Shown here piece by piece: positions 1 to 8,169 of a DNA stretch of 64,000 nt. Under the pieces are notes generated by a model. It saw only the letters and a program-made list of their open reading frames with translations. It made no database searches and was not told the origin of the DNA. Both the position numbers and the translations under genes were made by a program. How positions within the stretch are numbered: position 1 is the first letter of the stretch; each line of letters begins with the position of its first letter. The stretch is from Ramlibacter sp. (GTDB lineage Bacteria > Pseudomonadota > Gammaproteobacteria > Burkholderiales > Burkholderiaceae_C), in contig JADJPY010000016.1 in assembly GCA_016713005.1 (NCBI GenBank), positions 248,001 through 312,000 on the forward strand, in the 5' to 3' direction.

Positions 1-1
1 C

Positions 2-1759
2 TGCGGCGTGTTTGTTGACAAGGTCAACGACGAGTTTCTGCTCAAGCGCAAGATCATGGAGCAGGAGCGCGCCCGCGCCGAGGCCAAGCTGGCCAAGGAC
101 GGCAAGGACAGCGAGAAGCGCAACCGCGAGCATATGGAAGCGGCCTTGCGCGACAAGATCCGCGCCGAGATGGAGGCCGAGTACGGCCTGAAAGAAGAAG
201 GTGCGGGCATCTTTGCCGGCAAGGCTGGTCTGGTGCGCGCTGGCGCGGGTGTGGCACTTCTGGTTGGTGCGATCCTGATCGGGCGCTTTTCGCACCAGAT
301 CCCGGGCATGGGTGGCACGTTGGACCCGGTTCAGGCGAAGGCAGCCCAAGGCGGCGCCTCCGGAGCAATGGCAGCCGCAGCTGGCGCCGCCGGCGCAATG
401 AACAAGGCCCAGGAAGTCGACTCCATGATCACCAAGGCCATGGAAAAAGGCCTTCCCGACGAAGTTCTGACCAACGCCGACGGCACACCGCTGGACGAGG
501 ATTCTCTGCTCAAAATGGCGCGCAACGGTGGAGGCAAGGGCCTGTCTGTTGAGCAAGCTGTGGCAGCGGCCGGCCAGCTGGCAAAGACGGTTGGCAACAA
601 CACGCTGGACAAGGCCATGGCGGGCGCGATGCCCCCAGGCGGCACTCCGGGCGCAAACCCTGGCACGGCGGCAGGGGGACCTGGTGGGGCAGCCGGGGGG
701 GCACCGAGCGCCGCAGGGAACGCGTCGGCTGCAGCCGTGACCCTCGCTCCCGAGCTCAAGCTCGGCCTGAGCAGCGAATTCGCCGTGCGCCTCGCGGAGC
801 TGGGTCAGACCGCCCGCTCGCGCGAAGTCTTCAAGAGCCTGCAGGGCAAACCTGAAGTCACGGCCGACCCGAAGCTAGCTGGCATCGTCCGCCTGGCGGA
901 TGTGCAGGGCCGGGCCTGGGCGCTCGACGGCACGGCTCCTGGCAAGGCGAGCCAGCAGGCCTCCACTCTGAAGGATGAGATCAGCAAGATCACCGATCCC
1001 GTGGAACGCACGCTGGCCTTCGCCCGAGCGGGCTCGATTCTGTCCCGCCATGCCACTCTGCCTCGTGAGGCCGGCCTGGGCTTTATCGTGCTCGCGGGCG
1101 AGTCCATCAAGTCGCTGCCCGCAGCGCAGCAGCAAAACGTGATGGGTGACTGGACGGTGGCCATGGGCGAAGCCCTGCTGGCCGACTTGAGCGATTCCGC
1201 GCGCACCGGGCGATGGGCTCGGGCCCAGGCACTGTATACGCGCCTGTCGGCCACAGTGGCCCAGGCGCCCAGCGCCGACGCCGCAGCCCGGCTGCAGGGC
1301 ATCGAGTACCGAGCCCGGATCGCCATGGGTCTGGCCGACAAGGTGGACGCTGCGATCGAGACCGGCCTGATGTGGGTTTCCAAGGCCGGCGGCGCGGCGG
1401 CGCAGGCACGTGCACTGCGGGGTCTCGTGGCTGTGTCCGAGAACCCGTCGCACCCCAAGTTCCAGGATGCGCTCGCACGCGTTCAAGGTCTGGCCGACGC
1501 GGCCAAAGGTGCCGAACGGGTCAAGGCCTTGGGTGAACTGGCCCAGCTGATGGCCGAGGCAGGTCAGCGTGACAAGGCCGTACGCCTGCGCGACCAGGCC
1601 AGCGAAGCATCCGCATCCCTGCCGCCGGCCGAAGGTTCGGCACTGACGGCGGAACTGCTGGTTCGGGTCGACCTCGCCCTGGCCCGCGCGCGCCATGCCG
1701 AAGCCGCCTACGCCGACGCGGAGTCGCTGCTGCAAAGGGTGGCCGGCTACCTGCTCTGA
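2..1759 (+). CDS. Membrane protein with helical C-terminal domain (5' end cut by window edge)
   Basis: The frame is open to the first bases of the window and begins Cys-Gly-Val, so the true start probably lies upstream. Counting from the GTG at 8, residues 15-68 are a charged, Lys/Glu-rich stretch likely to be coiled coil. One transmembrane segment follows at about residues 75-93. Residues 105-245 are a Gly/Ala/Pro-rich linker with runs such as GGTPGANPGTAAGGPGG, and residues 250-583 are Ala-rich and look entirely alpha-helical, like degenerate helical repeats. The leading Cys-Gly could be the end of a zinc-ribbon, but that is inference. I do not recognise the family. Its 3' end faces the FAD oxidoreductase gene, 22 bases away. 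Confidence 0.75.
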   Translation, partial: CGVFVDKVNDEFLLKRKIMEQERARAEAKLAKDGKDSEKRNREHMEAALRDKIRAEMEAEYGLKEEGAGIFAGKAGLVRAGAGVALLVGAILIGRFSHQIPGMGGTLDPVQAKAAQGGASGAMAAAAGAAGAMNKAQEVDSMITKAMEKGLPDEVLTNADGTPLDEDSLLKMARNGGGKGLSVEQAVAAAGQLAKTVGNNTLDKAMAGAMPPGGTPGANPGTAAGGPGGAAGGAPSAAGNASAAAVTLAPELKLGLSSEFAVRLAELGQTARSREVFKSLQGKPEVTADPKLAGIVRLADVQGRAWALDGTAPGKASQQASTLKDEISKITDPVERTLAFARAGSILSRHATLPREAGLGFIVLAGESIKSLPAAQQQNVMGDWTVAMGEALLADLSDSARTGRWARAQALYTRLSATVAQAPSADAAARLQGIEYRARIAMGLADKVDAAIETGLMWVSKAGGAAAQARALRGLVAVSENPSHPKFQDALARVQGLADAAKGAERVKALGELAQLMAEAGQRDKAVRLRDQASEASASLPPAEGSALTAELLVRVDLALARARHAEAAYADAESLLQRVAGYLL

Positions 1760-1781
1760 GGACAGTGCGCAGGGTGCAGGC

Positions 1782-2915
1782 TCAGTCGTTGCGGTAGTCG
1801 CTCGGCAACGCCACACCGCCCTTGCGGTGGAAATACACCAGTTCGGCCGCTCGACGCAACGCGCGCGTGCCGATCAGTTGGTTGAACATCCAGTCCGTCT
1901 GGAACCTGTCGAACATCCAGCGCAACATCCGCTTTGCGCGGAAGTTCGGATACCGCTGAACCAGCCATTCGGCCGGATCAGGGGCCTGGCCAGCCAGAAA
2001 AGCACCGATACCCTCGCCCACCTGACGTCCATGCAGCAATGCCGTGCGGATACCACCGGCCGTGACTGGCGACACCATGCCCGCGGCGTCGCCGACCAGC
2101 AGCGCACCGGGACGGGACACCCGGGCAAGCAATCCGCCACACGGGATCATCCCGGCGCGCACGGATACGGGCTGGCCGCCGTGCACACCCACCACAGGGG
2201 CGATCTTTGCCATGAAGGCATCCAGCTTCACTTGCCGTGCGCCAGGGTTCTGCAATGTCTGCGGAGGAATGCGTCGGGCCAGGCCAATCTGGACGGAACG
2301 CACGCCAGCCAGCGCCCACCCGATGTAGCCCGGCGCGAGCTGGCGATCGATGAAGCAATGCAGGAAACCGGGTTCGATGGTCGCCGACGCATATTCGTGT
2401 TCGATCCCGAACAAGAATTCCTGATTGCTCGACAGCCCCAGCGATGTCGCCACGCGTGAATGCGGCCCGTCGGCGCCAACCAGATACCGGGTGCGGACTT
2501 CCGTGCCGTCGGCCATCGGCAAGCGCCAACGCGTGCCCTCCAGTTCGGCCTGGGTAAACAGGCTCTGCAGCCGGACTTCGACGCCCAGGGCGCGCACCTC
2601 CTGGACCATCCAGTCCAGCAAGGCGGATGCATCCGTTGCCCAGAAGTAGTATCCGGGCGCGTGAAGGTCCACACTGTGCAGGTTGGGTGCATACAGCCGC
2701 ACGCCGTCGATACGCCGGACCAATGACGGCGGCACCGAGCGCAGCCACGACTCGGTGTCGACGGCGTCCTTGACGATGATGCCGGTGGTGTGCAGCTTGT
2801 CACCAGCGGCAGCCTTTTTCTCCAGCAGCACCACTTGCAGGCCCGCCTTGGCAGCAGCACGGGCGCAGGCCAGCCCGGCAAAGCTCGCCCCGACGACGAC
2901 CAAGTCAGCCGTCAT
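1782..2915 (-). CDS. FAD-dependent oxidoreductase, geranylgeranyl-reductase-like
   Basis: Flavoprotein of the p-hydroxybenzoate-hydroxylase fold. The N-terminal Rossmann motif is VVGASFAG (residues about 6-13), the middle motif GADGPHS is near 147-153, and the FAD ribose motif VGDAAGMVSP is near 274-283, followed by TAGGI. This order fits the geranylgeranyl reductase / aromatic monooxygenase group; the substrate cannot be told. The ATG at 2915 is preferred over an upstream codon because it overlaps the TGA of rlmB as ATGA, which implies translational coupling, and because it places the FAD motif close to the N-terminus as usual. It lies immediately downstream of rlmB on the minus strand. Confidence 0.85.
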   Translation of the reverse strand: MTADLVVVGASFAGLACARAAAKAGLQVVLLEKKAAAGDKLHTTGIIVKDAVDTESWLRSVPPSLVRRIDGVRLYAPNLHSVDLHAPGYYFWATDASALLDWMVQEVRALGVEVRLQSLFTQAELEGTRWRLPMADGTEVRTRYLVGADGPHSRVATSLGLSSNQEFLFGIEHEYASATIEPGFLHCFIDRQLAPGYIGWALAGVRSVQIGLARRIPPQTLQNPGARQVKLDAFMAKIAPVVGVHGGQPVSVRAGMIPCGGLLARVSRPGALLVGDAAGMVSPVTAGGIRTALLHGRQVGEGIGAFLAGQAPDPAEWLVQRYPNFRAKRMLRWMFDRFQTDWMFNQLIGTRALRRAAELVYFHRKGGVALPSDYRND

Positions 2916-3655
2916 GCCGCCGAACGCTGCCTCAATGCTTCGTAAAGGCACACCCCGCTGGCCACGGACACATTGAGGCTTTCGACCGCGCCACGCATCG
3001 GGATGCTCACCAGCTGGTCGCAGGTCTTGCGGGTGAGCTGGCGCATGCCCTGCCCCTCAGCCCCCAACACGATGGCAACGGGCTCCTTCAGGTTGGCCTG
3101 GTACAGCGTGCCCGGCGCGTCGTCGCTTGTGCCGATGCACCAGATGTTGCGCTCCTTGAGCTCGCCCAGGGTACGTGCGAGGTTGGTCACCATGAAGTAA
3201 GGCACGGTCTCGGATGCGCCGCTGGCGACCTTGGCAACTGTGGCGTTCAGCCCCACGGCATGGTCTTTGGGTGCTATCACCGCATGCGCGCCAGCGCCGT
3301 CGGCCACACGCAGGCACGCGCCCAGGTTGTGCGGGTCGGTCACACCGTCCAGCACCAGCAGGAGCGGTGGCTCGGCCAGCGCGTCCAGCAGGTCGTCCAG
3401 GGAATGGGCCTGTTCCAGCGCGTGCACGCGCGCGGCCACGCCCTGGTGGCCGTGGCTGCCGCACAGTTTGGCCAGCCGCAGACCATCGGCCTCGATCAGT
3501 CGCACCCCAGCCTCCTGCGCACGCTGAAGGAACTGGCGCATGCGCGCGTCGCGCCGGGTCGGCTCGAAATAGACCTCAATCACCGAACCTGGCGCCGTTT
3601 TCAGCCGGACACCCACGGCGTGAAAGCCAAACAGGACTTTGGGGGGAGATGACAT
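2912..3655 (-). CDS. rlmB: 23S rRNA (guanosine-2251-2'-O)-methyltransferase RlmB
   Basis: SPOUT-class RNA ribose methyltransferase of 247 residues, the usual length. It methylates G2251 in the peptidyl-transferase region of 23S rRNA using SAM. An N-terminal substrate-binding domain (FGFHAVG at the start) leads into the trefoil-knot domain. The three SPOUT motifs are clear: DPHNLGACLR at 107-116 (Asn110 and Arg116), LGAEGQGM at 197-204, and IPMRGAVESLNVS at 218-230. The start codon lies six bases after a GATAAT box and no Shine-Dalgarno is visible (see the separate promoter entry). Its stop overlaps the start of the FAD oxidoreductase. Confidence 0.96.
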   Translation of the reverse strand: MSSPPKVLFGFHAVGVRLKTAPGSVIEVYFEPTRRDARMRQFLQRAQEAGVRLIEADGLRLAKLCGSHGHQGVAARVHALEQAHSLDDLLDALAEPPLLLVLDGVTDPHNLGACLRVADGAGAHAVIAPKDHAVGLNATVAKVASGASETVPYFMVTNLARTLGELKERNIWCIGTSDDAPGTLYQANLKEPVAIVLGAEGQGMRQLTRKTCDQLVSIPMRGAVESLNVSVASGVCLYEALRQRSAA

Positions 3656-3658
3656 GTG

Positions 3659-3669
3659 CCGATTATCGG
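3659..3669 (-). promoter_or_regulatory. CCGATAATCGG motif before rlmB (candidate -10 / operator)
   Basis: On the minus strand the 11-base palindrome CCGATAATCGG sits directly before rlmB, with GATAAT ending six bases ahead of the ATG. A promoter -10 at this spot would start transcription at or next to the start codon. The same motif precedes dbpA, and a near copy precedes the DUF11 gene. No convincing -35 was found. Confidence 0.4.
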
Positions 3670-3756
3670 GGCAGGGGCCCTTCTGTCACCCGGAAGTCAA
3701 CAAAAGCGGCTCGTGAACGGCTGCCTTGACTAGAATCTGCGGATTCTGGAGGTGTC

Positions 3757-4638
3757 ATGGGACTCAGGCTCAAGTTCAATCTGGTACTGGTGGTCGTGTT
3801 TCTGACCGGTTTTGGGGCGGCTGGCTTCATCTCCCGCCAACTGCTGCAGGACAACGCCCGGGAGGAAGTCCTGCGCGAAGCGCGCCTGATGATGGAAGCG
3901 GCACTTTCGGTGCGCAGTTACACCGTCGAGCAGATCCGGCCGCACCTTGAAAAACTCCCGCCCGACGTCTTCCTGCCGCAGACCGTGCCTGCCTACGCGG
4001 CAACCGAGACGATCAACCAGATCCAGAAGAAGTACCGCGACTACGGCTACAAGGAAGCCACCCTGAATCCAACAAACCCGCGCGACCGGGCCACCGACTG
4101 GGAAGCGGACATCGTTCACAACTTCCGGCAAAACCCGGACTCCAGGGAAGTGGTGGCCGAGCGCAGCGGTGCCACAGGGCGCATCCTGTACATCGCCAAG
4201 CCCATCCAGATCACCAACGCTGCCTGCCTGTCCTGCCACAGCGTACCGGCAGCCGCCCCGCCCAGCATGATCAAGATCTACGGCGAGGCCAACGGGTTCG
4301 GCTGGAAGCACAACGAGGTGATTGGTGCGCAGGTTGTCACGGTCCCGATGCAGGTCGCGGTGCGAAACGCCGAGCGGACCTTCAATACATTCATGCTGTC
4401 GCTGGCGGCCGTATTCGTCGCCGTGTTCGTCGTGCTCAACCTGATGCTGAGCTGGCTGATCGTGCGCCCGATCCGGCGCATGTCCCATGCCGCCGACCAG
4501 ATCAGCACGGGCGACTTCGATGTGCCGGAATTCGCCGATGACGGCCGCGACGAAGTGGCCGTGCTGGGCAGTTCCTTCAACCGCATGCGTCGCAGCCTCG
4601 AGAAGGCCATGCAGATGATCGACCAGCAGGGACGCTGA
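3757..4638 (+). CDS. Membrane sensor with CxxCH haem motif (DUF3365/Tll0287-like) and HAMP domain
   Basis: The 293-residue protein has two membrane segments (about 8-27 and 212-236) enclosing a periplasmic domain of about 180 residues. That domain carries the c-type haem motif CLSCH at 157-161 and resembles the DUF3365/Tll0287-like haem-binding sensor family. A HAMP linker follows (about 237-290, with the start VRPIRRM), and then the protein stops, so it has no kinase or cyclase output domain of its own. GGAGG lies four bases before the ATG, with TAGAAT at 3731-3736 as a possible -10. The kinase-cyclase gene begins 19 bases downstream, so the likely role is to pass a redox, NO or CO signal to that neighbour. 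The ligand is inference. Confidence 0.85.
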   Translation: MGLRLKFNLVLVVVFLTGFGAAGFISRQLLQDNAREEVLREARLMMEAALSVRSYTVEQIRPHLEKLPPDVFLPQTVPAYAATETINQIQKKYRDYGYKEATLNPTNPRDRATDWEADIVHNFRQNPDSREVVAERSGATGRILYIAKPIQITNAACLSCHSVPAAAPPSMIKIYGEANGFGWKHNEVIGAQVVTVPMQVAVRNAERTFNTFMLSLAAVFVAVFVVLNLMLSWLIVRPIRRMSHAADQISTGDFDVPEFADDGRDEVAVLGSSFNRMRRSLEKAMQMIDQQGR

Positions 4639-4657
4639 TCCCGGACACGCAGCCGCC

Positions 4658-5941
4658 ATGAACCTGGATCCCGCTGCGCTGCCGGTCGGCCACAGAATCT
4701 TCGAGTACAAGCTGGAGAAAACGCTTGGCGGGGGCGGGTTCGGCATCACCTACCTGGCGCGGGACCACAACCTGGACCTTCCGGTCGCAATCAAGGAATA
4801 CTTTCCAGGCGATCTGGCCTACCGCGCCGCCAACCGGCAGGTCAGCGCACGCAACCCCGAGGCCGACGCGCAGTTCCAGTGGGGCCTGGAGCGCTTCCTG
4901 GATGAAGCCCGGGCGCTGGCGACCTTTCGCCACCCCAACATCGTGCGGGTGTTGCGCTACTTCCGCGAAAACGGCACGGCGTACATCGTCATGGAGTACG
5001 AGTCCGGCGAGCCCCTCAAGCGCTGGCTGGGGCTGCAGAAGGCGTTTGGCCAGCGCGAGCTGCTTGCCCTGGTCCATCCCGTGCTAGACGGACTTGAGGC
5101 AGTGCACGCCACCGGGTTCCTGCACCGCGACATCAAGCCGGACAACATCTATGTGCGCGGCGATGGCTCCCCCGTGCTGCTGGACTTCGGCGCAGCGCGC
5201 CGTGTGAGCGGCAACCGCGACCTCACCAACATCGTCAGCCCCGGGTTTGCCCCTTTTGAGCAGTACCACAGCCATGGCAACCAGGGGCCCTGGACGGACA
5301 TCTACTCGCTGGGTGCGGTGATGTACTGGATGGCCACGGGGCGCAAGCCCATGGAATCGGCCGCCCGCGTCAAGGAGGACGCCATGCCGGCGGCCGGCAT
5401 CGTGGGCGATCCCATGCGTTTTGACGAGGCCCTGCTGCGCGCCATCGACTGGGCACTTTCGCCAGACGAGAAGAAACGCCCCCAAAGCGTCGCCGAGTTG
5501 CGCGCCGTCCTCAGCGGGCTGGAAGCCGCTGCCGCGACGGCGACGGGTCACTCCACAGGCGACACCCGAACGGTTCCCGGGCATGCGCCGGATGCGCCGT
5601 CCACGGCGCGCACCGGGCCGGTCGCCATTTCCCCGGAAACGCTCAAGCGCAATGTGCTGGGCACGGTCATGTTCCTGGATCTTGTCGGGTATGCCGCCCA
5701 GCCCATCAGCCAGCAGGTGGCGCTCAAGACCCACCTGAACGAAGTGCTGGCCAAGGCGCTGCGCGGCATCAATCCGTCCACGCGCGTGATTCTGGACACC
5801 AGCGACGGGATCGCCACCTGCTTTCTGGGCGACCCCGAAGAAGCCCTGCAGTCGGCGCTGTTGCTTCGTGACCTGTTGCTGCAGAAGTACCGCCAGCTGC
5901 TGGCCGTGCGCATCGGCTGCACCTCGGTCCGGTGCGGCTGA
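4658..5941 (+). CDS. Ser/Thr protein kinase fused to class III cyclase-like domain (N-terminal part, frameshifted)
   Basis: Residues 12-290 are a Hanks-type kinase: glycine loop GGGGFG at 24-29, ATP-binding Lys46, catalytic loop HRDIKPDN at 156-163 and DFG at 176-178. After a linker (about 290-330) a nucleotide-cyclase homology domain begins, with VMFLDLVGY (Asp341 as metal ligand) and DTSDGIATCF. This frame then breaks: after Gly420 it continues CTSVRCG and stops. The expected continuation, LHLGPVRLIAG, is present in the next frame from 5917, so one base (a C between about 5917 and 5918) appears to be missing. Kinase residues are all intact. It follows the haem-sensor gene by 19 bases and probably acts downstream of it. 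Sequencing error and true mutation cannot be separated here. Confidence 0.85.
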   Translation: MNLDPAALPVGHRIFEYKLEKTLGGGGFGITYLARDHNLDLPVAIKEYFPGDLAYRAANRQVSARNPEADAQFQWGLERFLDEARALATFRHPNIVRVLRYFRENGTAYIVMEYESGEPLKRWLGLQKAFGQRELLALVHPVLDGLEAVHATGFLHRDIKPDNIYVRGDGSPVLLDFGAARRVSGNRDLTNIVSPGFAPFEQYHSHGNQGPWTDIYSLGAVMYWMATGRKPMESAARVKEDAMPAAGIVGDPMRFDEALLRAIDWALSPDEKKRPQSVAELRAVLSGLEAAAATATGHSTGDTRTVPGHAPDAPSTARTGPVAISPETLKRNVLGTVMFLDLVGYAAQPISQQVALKTHLNEVLAKALRGINPSTRVILDTSDGIATCFLGDPEEALQSALLLRDLLLQKYRQLLAVRIGCTSVRCG

Positions 5942-6825
5942 TCGCGGGGGCCAATGAACAGATGAACGTGGTGGGGGACGGCATCAATGTCGCCCAACGG
6001 GTGATGGACTTCGCGCAGCCCAACCAGATCGTGGTCTCGCGCGCCTACCGCGACGTGATGGCCGAGATTGGCGACCAGCGCGGCGCGCAGTTCCGGTCAC
6101 TGGGCCCGCATCTGGACAAGCACATGCGCACGCACGAGATCTACACCGTGCTGGACCCCCAGGCCATGGCCGAGACGCCGCCCTCGCCGGCCCTGGACGA
6201 ATTCGCCCGAACGGCCCCGGGGGTCGTGACACTGACCCGCGACAAGGTCAACGAGATCGAGGCCGAGCTGGCCCGCCTGATCGGCCCGCTGGCCCGGGTC
6301 CTGGTGCAAAAGGCGCTGACCCGGGCGGTCACGGCAGAGAGCCTGCGCGAGCTGCTGGGCGTGTCCATTCCCGACGCCACGGCACGCGACCTGTTTGTCA
6401 GTGGCAAGGGTTCGCAAAGCCAGACGCTCAGCCGCCCCGCCACCCGGCCTGCGGACAGCAGGTCCAGCCGTTCGCACAACGCTGCGCCCTCGCTGTCGAG
6501 GCCATCCACCCAACCCTCGCGGCCGTCGTCGGTTTCAACGGCCAGCAACCCGCCGTCATCGCCCAGCGGCGGTGCGACAGGCACCCGGTCCATGTCGGCT
6601 GGCTCGCTGAGGCGCCCCGACCTCAGCGAGCAGCAATTGGCTCAACTCGAGCGGGCCCTGAGCCTGCATATCGGTCCGATGGCTCGCATGATCCTGCGCC
6701 AGGAGTCTTCCCGGCATGCCGACACCACCGCTTTTGTTGAGGCGCTGGTTGCCTCGCTGGACCAGCCGTCGCAGCGCAAGGTATTTGCCACCGAGGCACA
6801 ACGCATCCGCAGCTCGCGACGCTAG
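5917..6825 (+). pseudogene. C-terminal part of the kinase-cyclase gene, separated by a frameshift
   Basis: This frame resumes the cyclase homology domain (LHLGPVRLIAG, then NVVGDGINVAQRVMDFA and IVVSRAYRDVM, typical of the second half of class III cyclase folds). It then runs into a region with two related 55-60 residue segments: one around IGPLARVLVQKAL and one around IGPMARMILRQES, each followed by an amphipathic helix ending in a Leu-rich stretch. The two segments look like a tandem duplication, separated by a Ser/Pro/Arg-rich linker. The only in-frame start is a GTG at 5932, inside the domain and without a ribosome-binding site, so independent translation is unlikely. Together with 4658-5941 it forms one gene of about 720 codons interrupted once. 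Confidence 0.8.
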
Positions 6826-6842
6826 CGCAGTGCGGCGCGTCC

Positions 6843-7517
6843 TCAGGCCGAGGCGATCCGGCCAGCCTCGATGGTGATCCGGTGCTCGCAGCGTTGCGCA
6901 ATGGCGCGGTCGTGCGTCACGAGGACCAGCGTTGTACCCAGCTCCCGGTTGAGCTCGAACATCAGGTTCATCACGGTGTCACCGGTGGCGAAATCAAGAC
7001 TTCCCGTGGGTTCGTCGGCCAGCAGCACCGCAGGCTGCACGACAAAGGCCCGCGCCAGTGCCACACGCTGCTGCTCGCCACCAGACAGCACTTTCGGGTA
7101 ATGGCCCAGGCGCTCGCCCAGGCCCACGCGGGACAACATTTCGGTTGCTGCGCGACGGGAATCGCGCCGGTCTGCCAACTCCAGCGGCAGCATCACGTTT
7201 TCGAGCGCCGTCAGGTTGCCCAGCAGCTGGAAGCTCTGGAACACGAATCCCACTTTCTGTGCGCGCAGGGCCGCGCGCTCGTCCTCGTCGATGGCAAACA
7301 GGTCCTGCCCGGCCAGGCGCACCGTGCCGCGGGTGGGCGTGTCCAGTCCGGCGATGATGGACAAAAGCGTGCTCTTGCCCGAACCGGAAGCCCCCACGAT
7401 GGCGGCGGTTTCCCTGGCGGCGAGCCGGAAGTCGATATCGCGCAGAATGTCGAGGGTCCCGGTCGAATCGGTGACCGACTTGAACACATGCTCGACAGAA
7501 ATGATGGTTTCAGACAT
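6843..7517 (-). CDS. ABC transporter ATP-binding protein, LolD/YbbA family
   Basis: A 224-residue ABC ATPase: Walker A GASGSGKST at 42-50, Q-loop FVFQSFQ, signature LSGGEQQRVALARA from 144, Walker B LLADEPTG from 165 and the switch His202. The sequence is that of the MacB/LolD/YbbA group, which powers lipoprotein or lipid-related export. No permease gene lies next to it, although in many bacteria ybbA sits with the large permease ybbP and with tesA. The start at 7517 is the first ATG that gives a normal N-terminus and lies in the same CATG as a tesA start codon on the other strand. It converges with the kinase-cyclase gene, 17 bases apart. Confidence 0.9.
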   Translation of the reverse strand: MSETIISVEHVFKSVTDSTGTLDILRDIDFRLAARETAAIVGASGSGKSTLLSIIAGLDTPTRGTVRLAGQDLFAIDEDERAALRAQKVGFVFQSFQLLGNLTALENVMLPLELADRRDSRRAATEMLSRVGLGERLGHYPKVLSGGEQQRVALARAFVVQPAVLLADEPTGSLDFATGDTVMNLMFELNRELGTTLVLVTHDRAIAQRCEHRITIEAGRIASA

Positions 7518-8169
7518 GAAGGATGATGGATTGACCCGGGAGGCGCGTCGCCACTGTATCGCGGTCCTGCTGGCCGTCGCCTGCGTGGGGGCAAGTCGTG
7601 CCCAGGCCAGCGCCGCCAGGACCATCCTGGTGGTGGGAGATTCCCTGAGCGCAGAGTATGGCCTCAAACGCGGCACGGGTTGGGTCGCCTTGCTGGAGCA
7701 ACGCCTGGCGCGGGAGAAGGTCACGGCGCGGGTGGTCAATGCCAGCATCAGCGGAGACACCACCTCGGGGGGGCGGTCACGCCTTGGCACCCTGCTTGCA
7801 CAGCACAAGCCCACCCATGTCGTGATCGAACTCGGCGGCAACGACGCCCTGCGCGGCCTGCCGCTGTCCATGACCGAAGACAACCTCGACTGGATGACCC
7901 GTACGGCCCAACAGGCCGGCGCGCGGGTGCTGCTGGTGGGGATGCAGGTCCCCCCCAACTACGGCGCAGACTACGGCAACCGGTTTGCCGGACTCTTTGC
8001 CAGGGTGGCCGCAGCCCGCAAGGCTGGCGTGGTGCCATTCTTCCTCAAGGGCATCGCCGACGGGCACGACGCGACGGCCCTGTTTCAGGCCGACCGCATC
8101 CACCCCCGGGAGGAAGCGCAAGCACGGATGCTGGACAACGTCTGGCCTGAGCTGAAGAAGCTGCTTTGA
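7516..8169 (+). CDS. tesA: Arylesterase / acyl-CoA thioesterase TesA, GDSL family
   Basis: Secreted SGNH hydrolase that cleaves acyl-CoA or aryl and fatty esters in the periplasm. With the ATG at 7516 it has 217 residues. A signal peptide (basic RRH, then a hydrophobic run, ending near SRAQA) is followed by block I VVGDSLS (Ser43), block III GGND at 107-110 and block V DRIHP (Asp193, His196). The start is uncertain: ATG 7516 lacks a good ribosome-binding site, while TTG 7531 has AAGGA seven bases upstream and still leaves a complete signal peptide. selU follows with a stop-start overlap. The pairing with a divergent YbbA-type ATPase matches the known ybbA-tesA arrangement. Confidence 0.9.
   Translation: MKDDGLTREARRHCIAVLLAVACVGASRAQASAARTILVVGDSLSAEYGLKRGTGWVALLEQRLAREKVTARVVNASISGDTTSGGRSRLGTLLAQHKPTHVVIELGGNDALRGLPLSMTEDNLDWMTRTAQQAGARVLLVGMQVPPNYGADYGNRFAGLFARVAAARKAGVVPFFLKGIADGHDATALFQADRIHPREEAQARMLDNVWPELKKLL

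Noticed and set aside
2916..2951. An upstream start for the FAD oxidoreductase within rlmB
   Set aside because: The ATG at 2915 overlaps the rlmB stop and gives the normal N-terminus; the 12 extra residues match no family feature.
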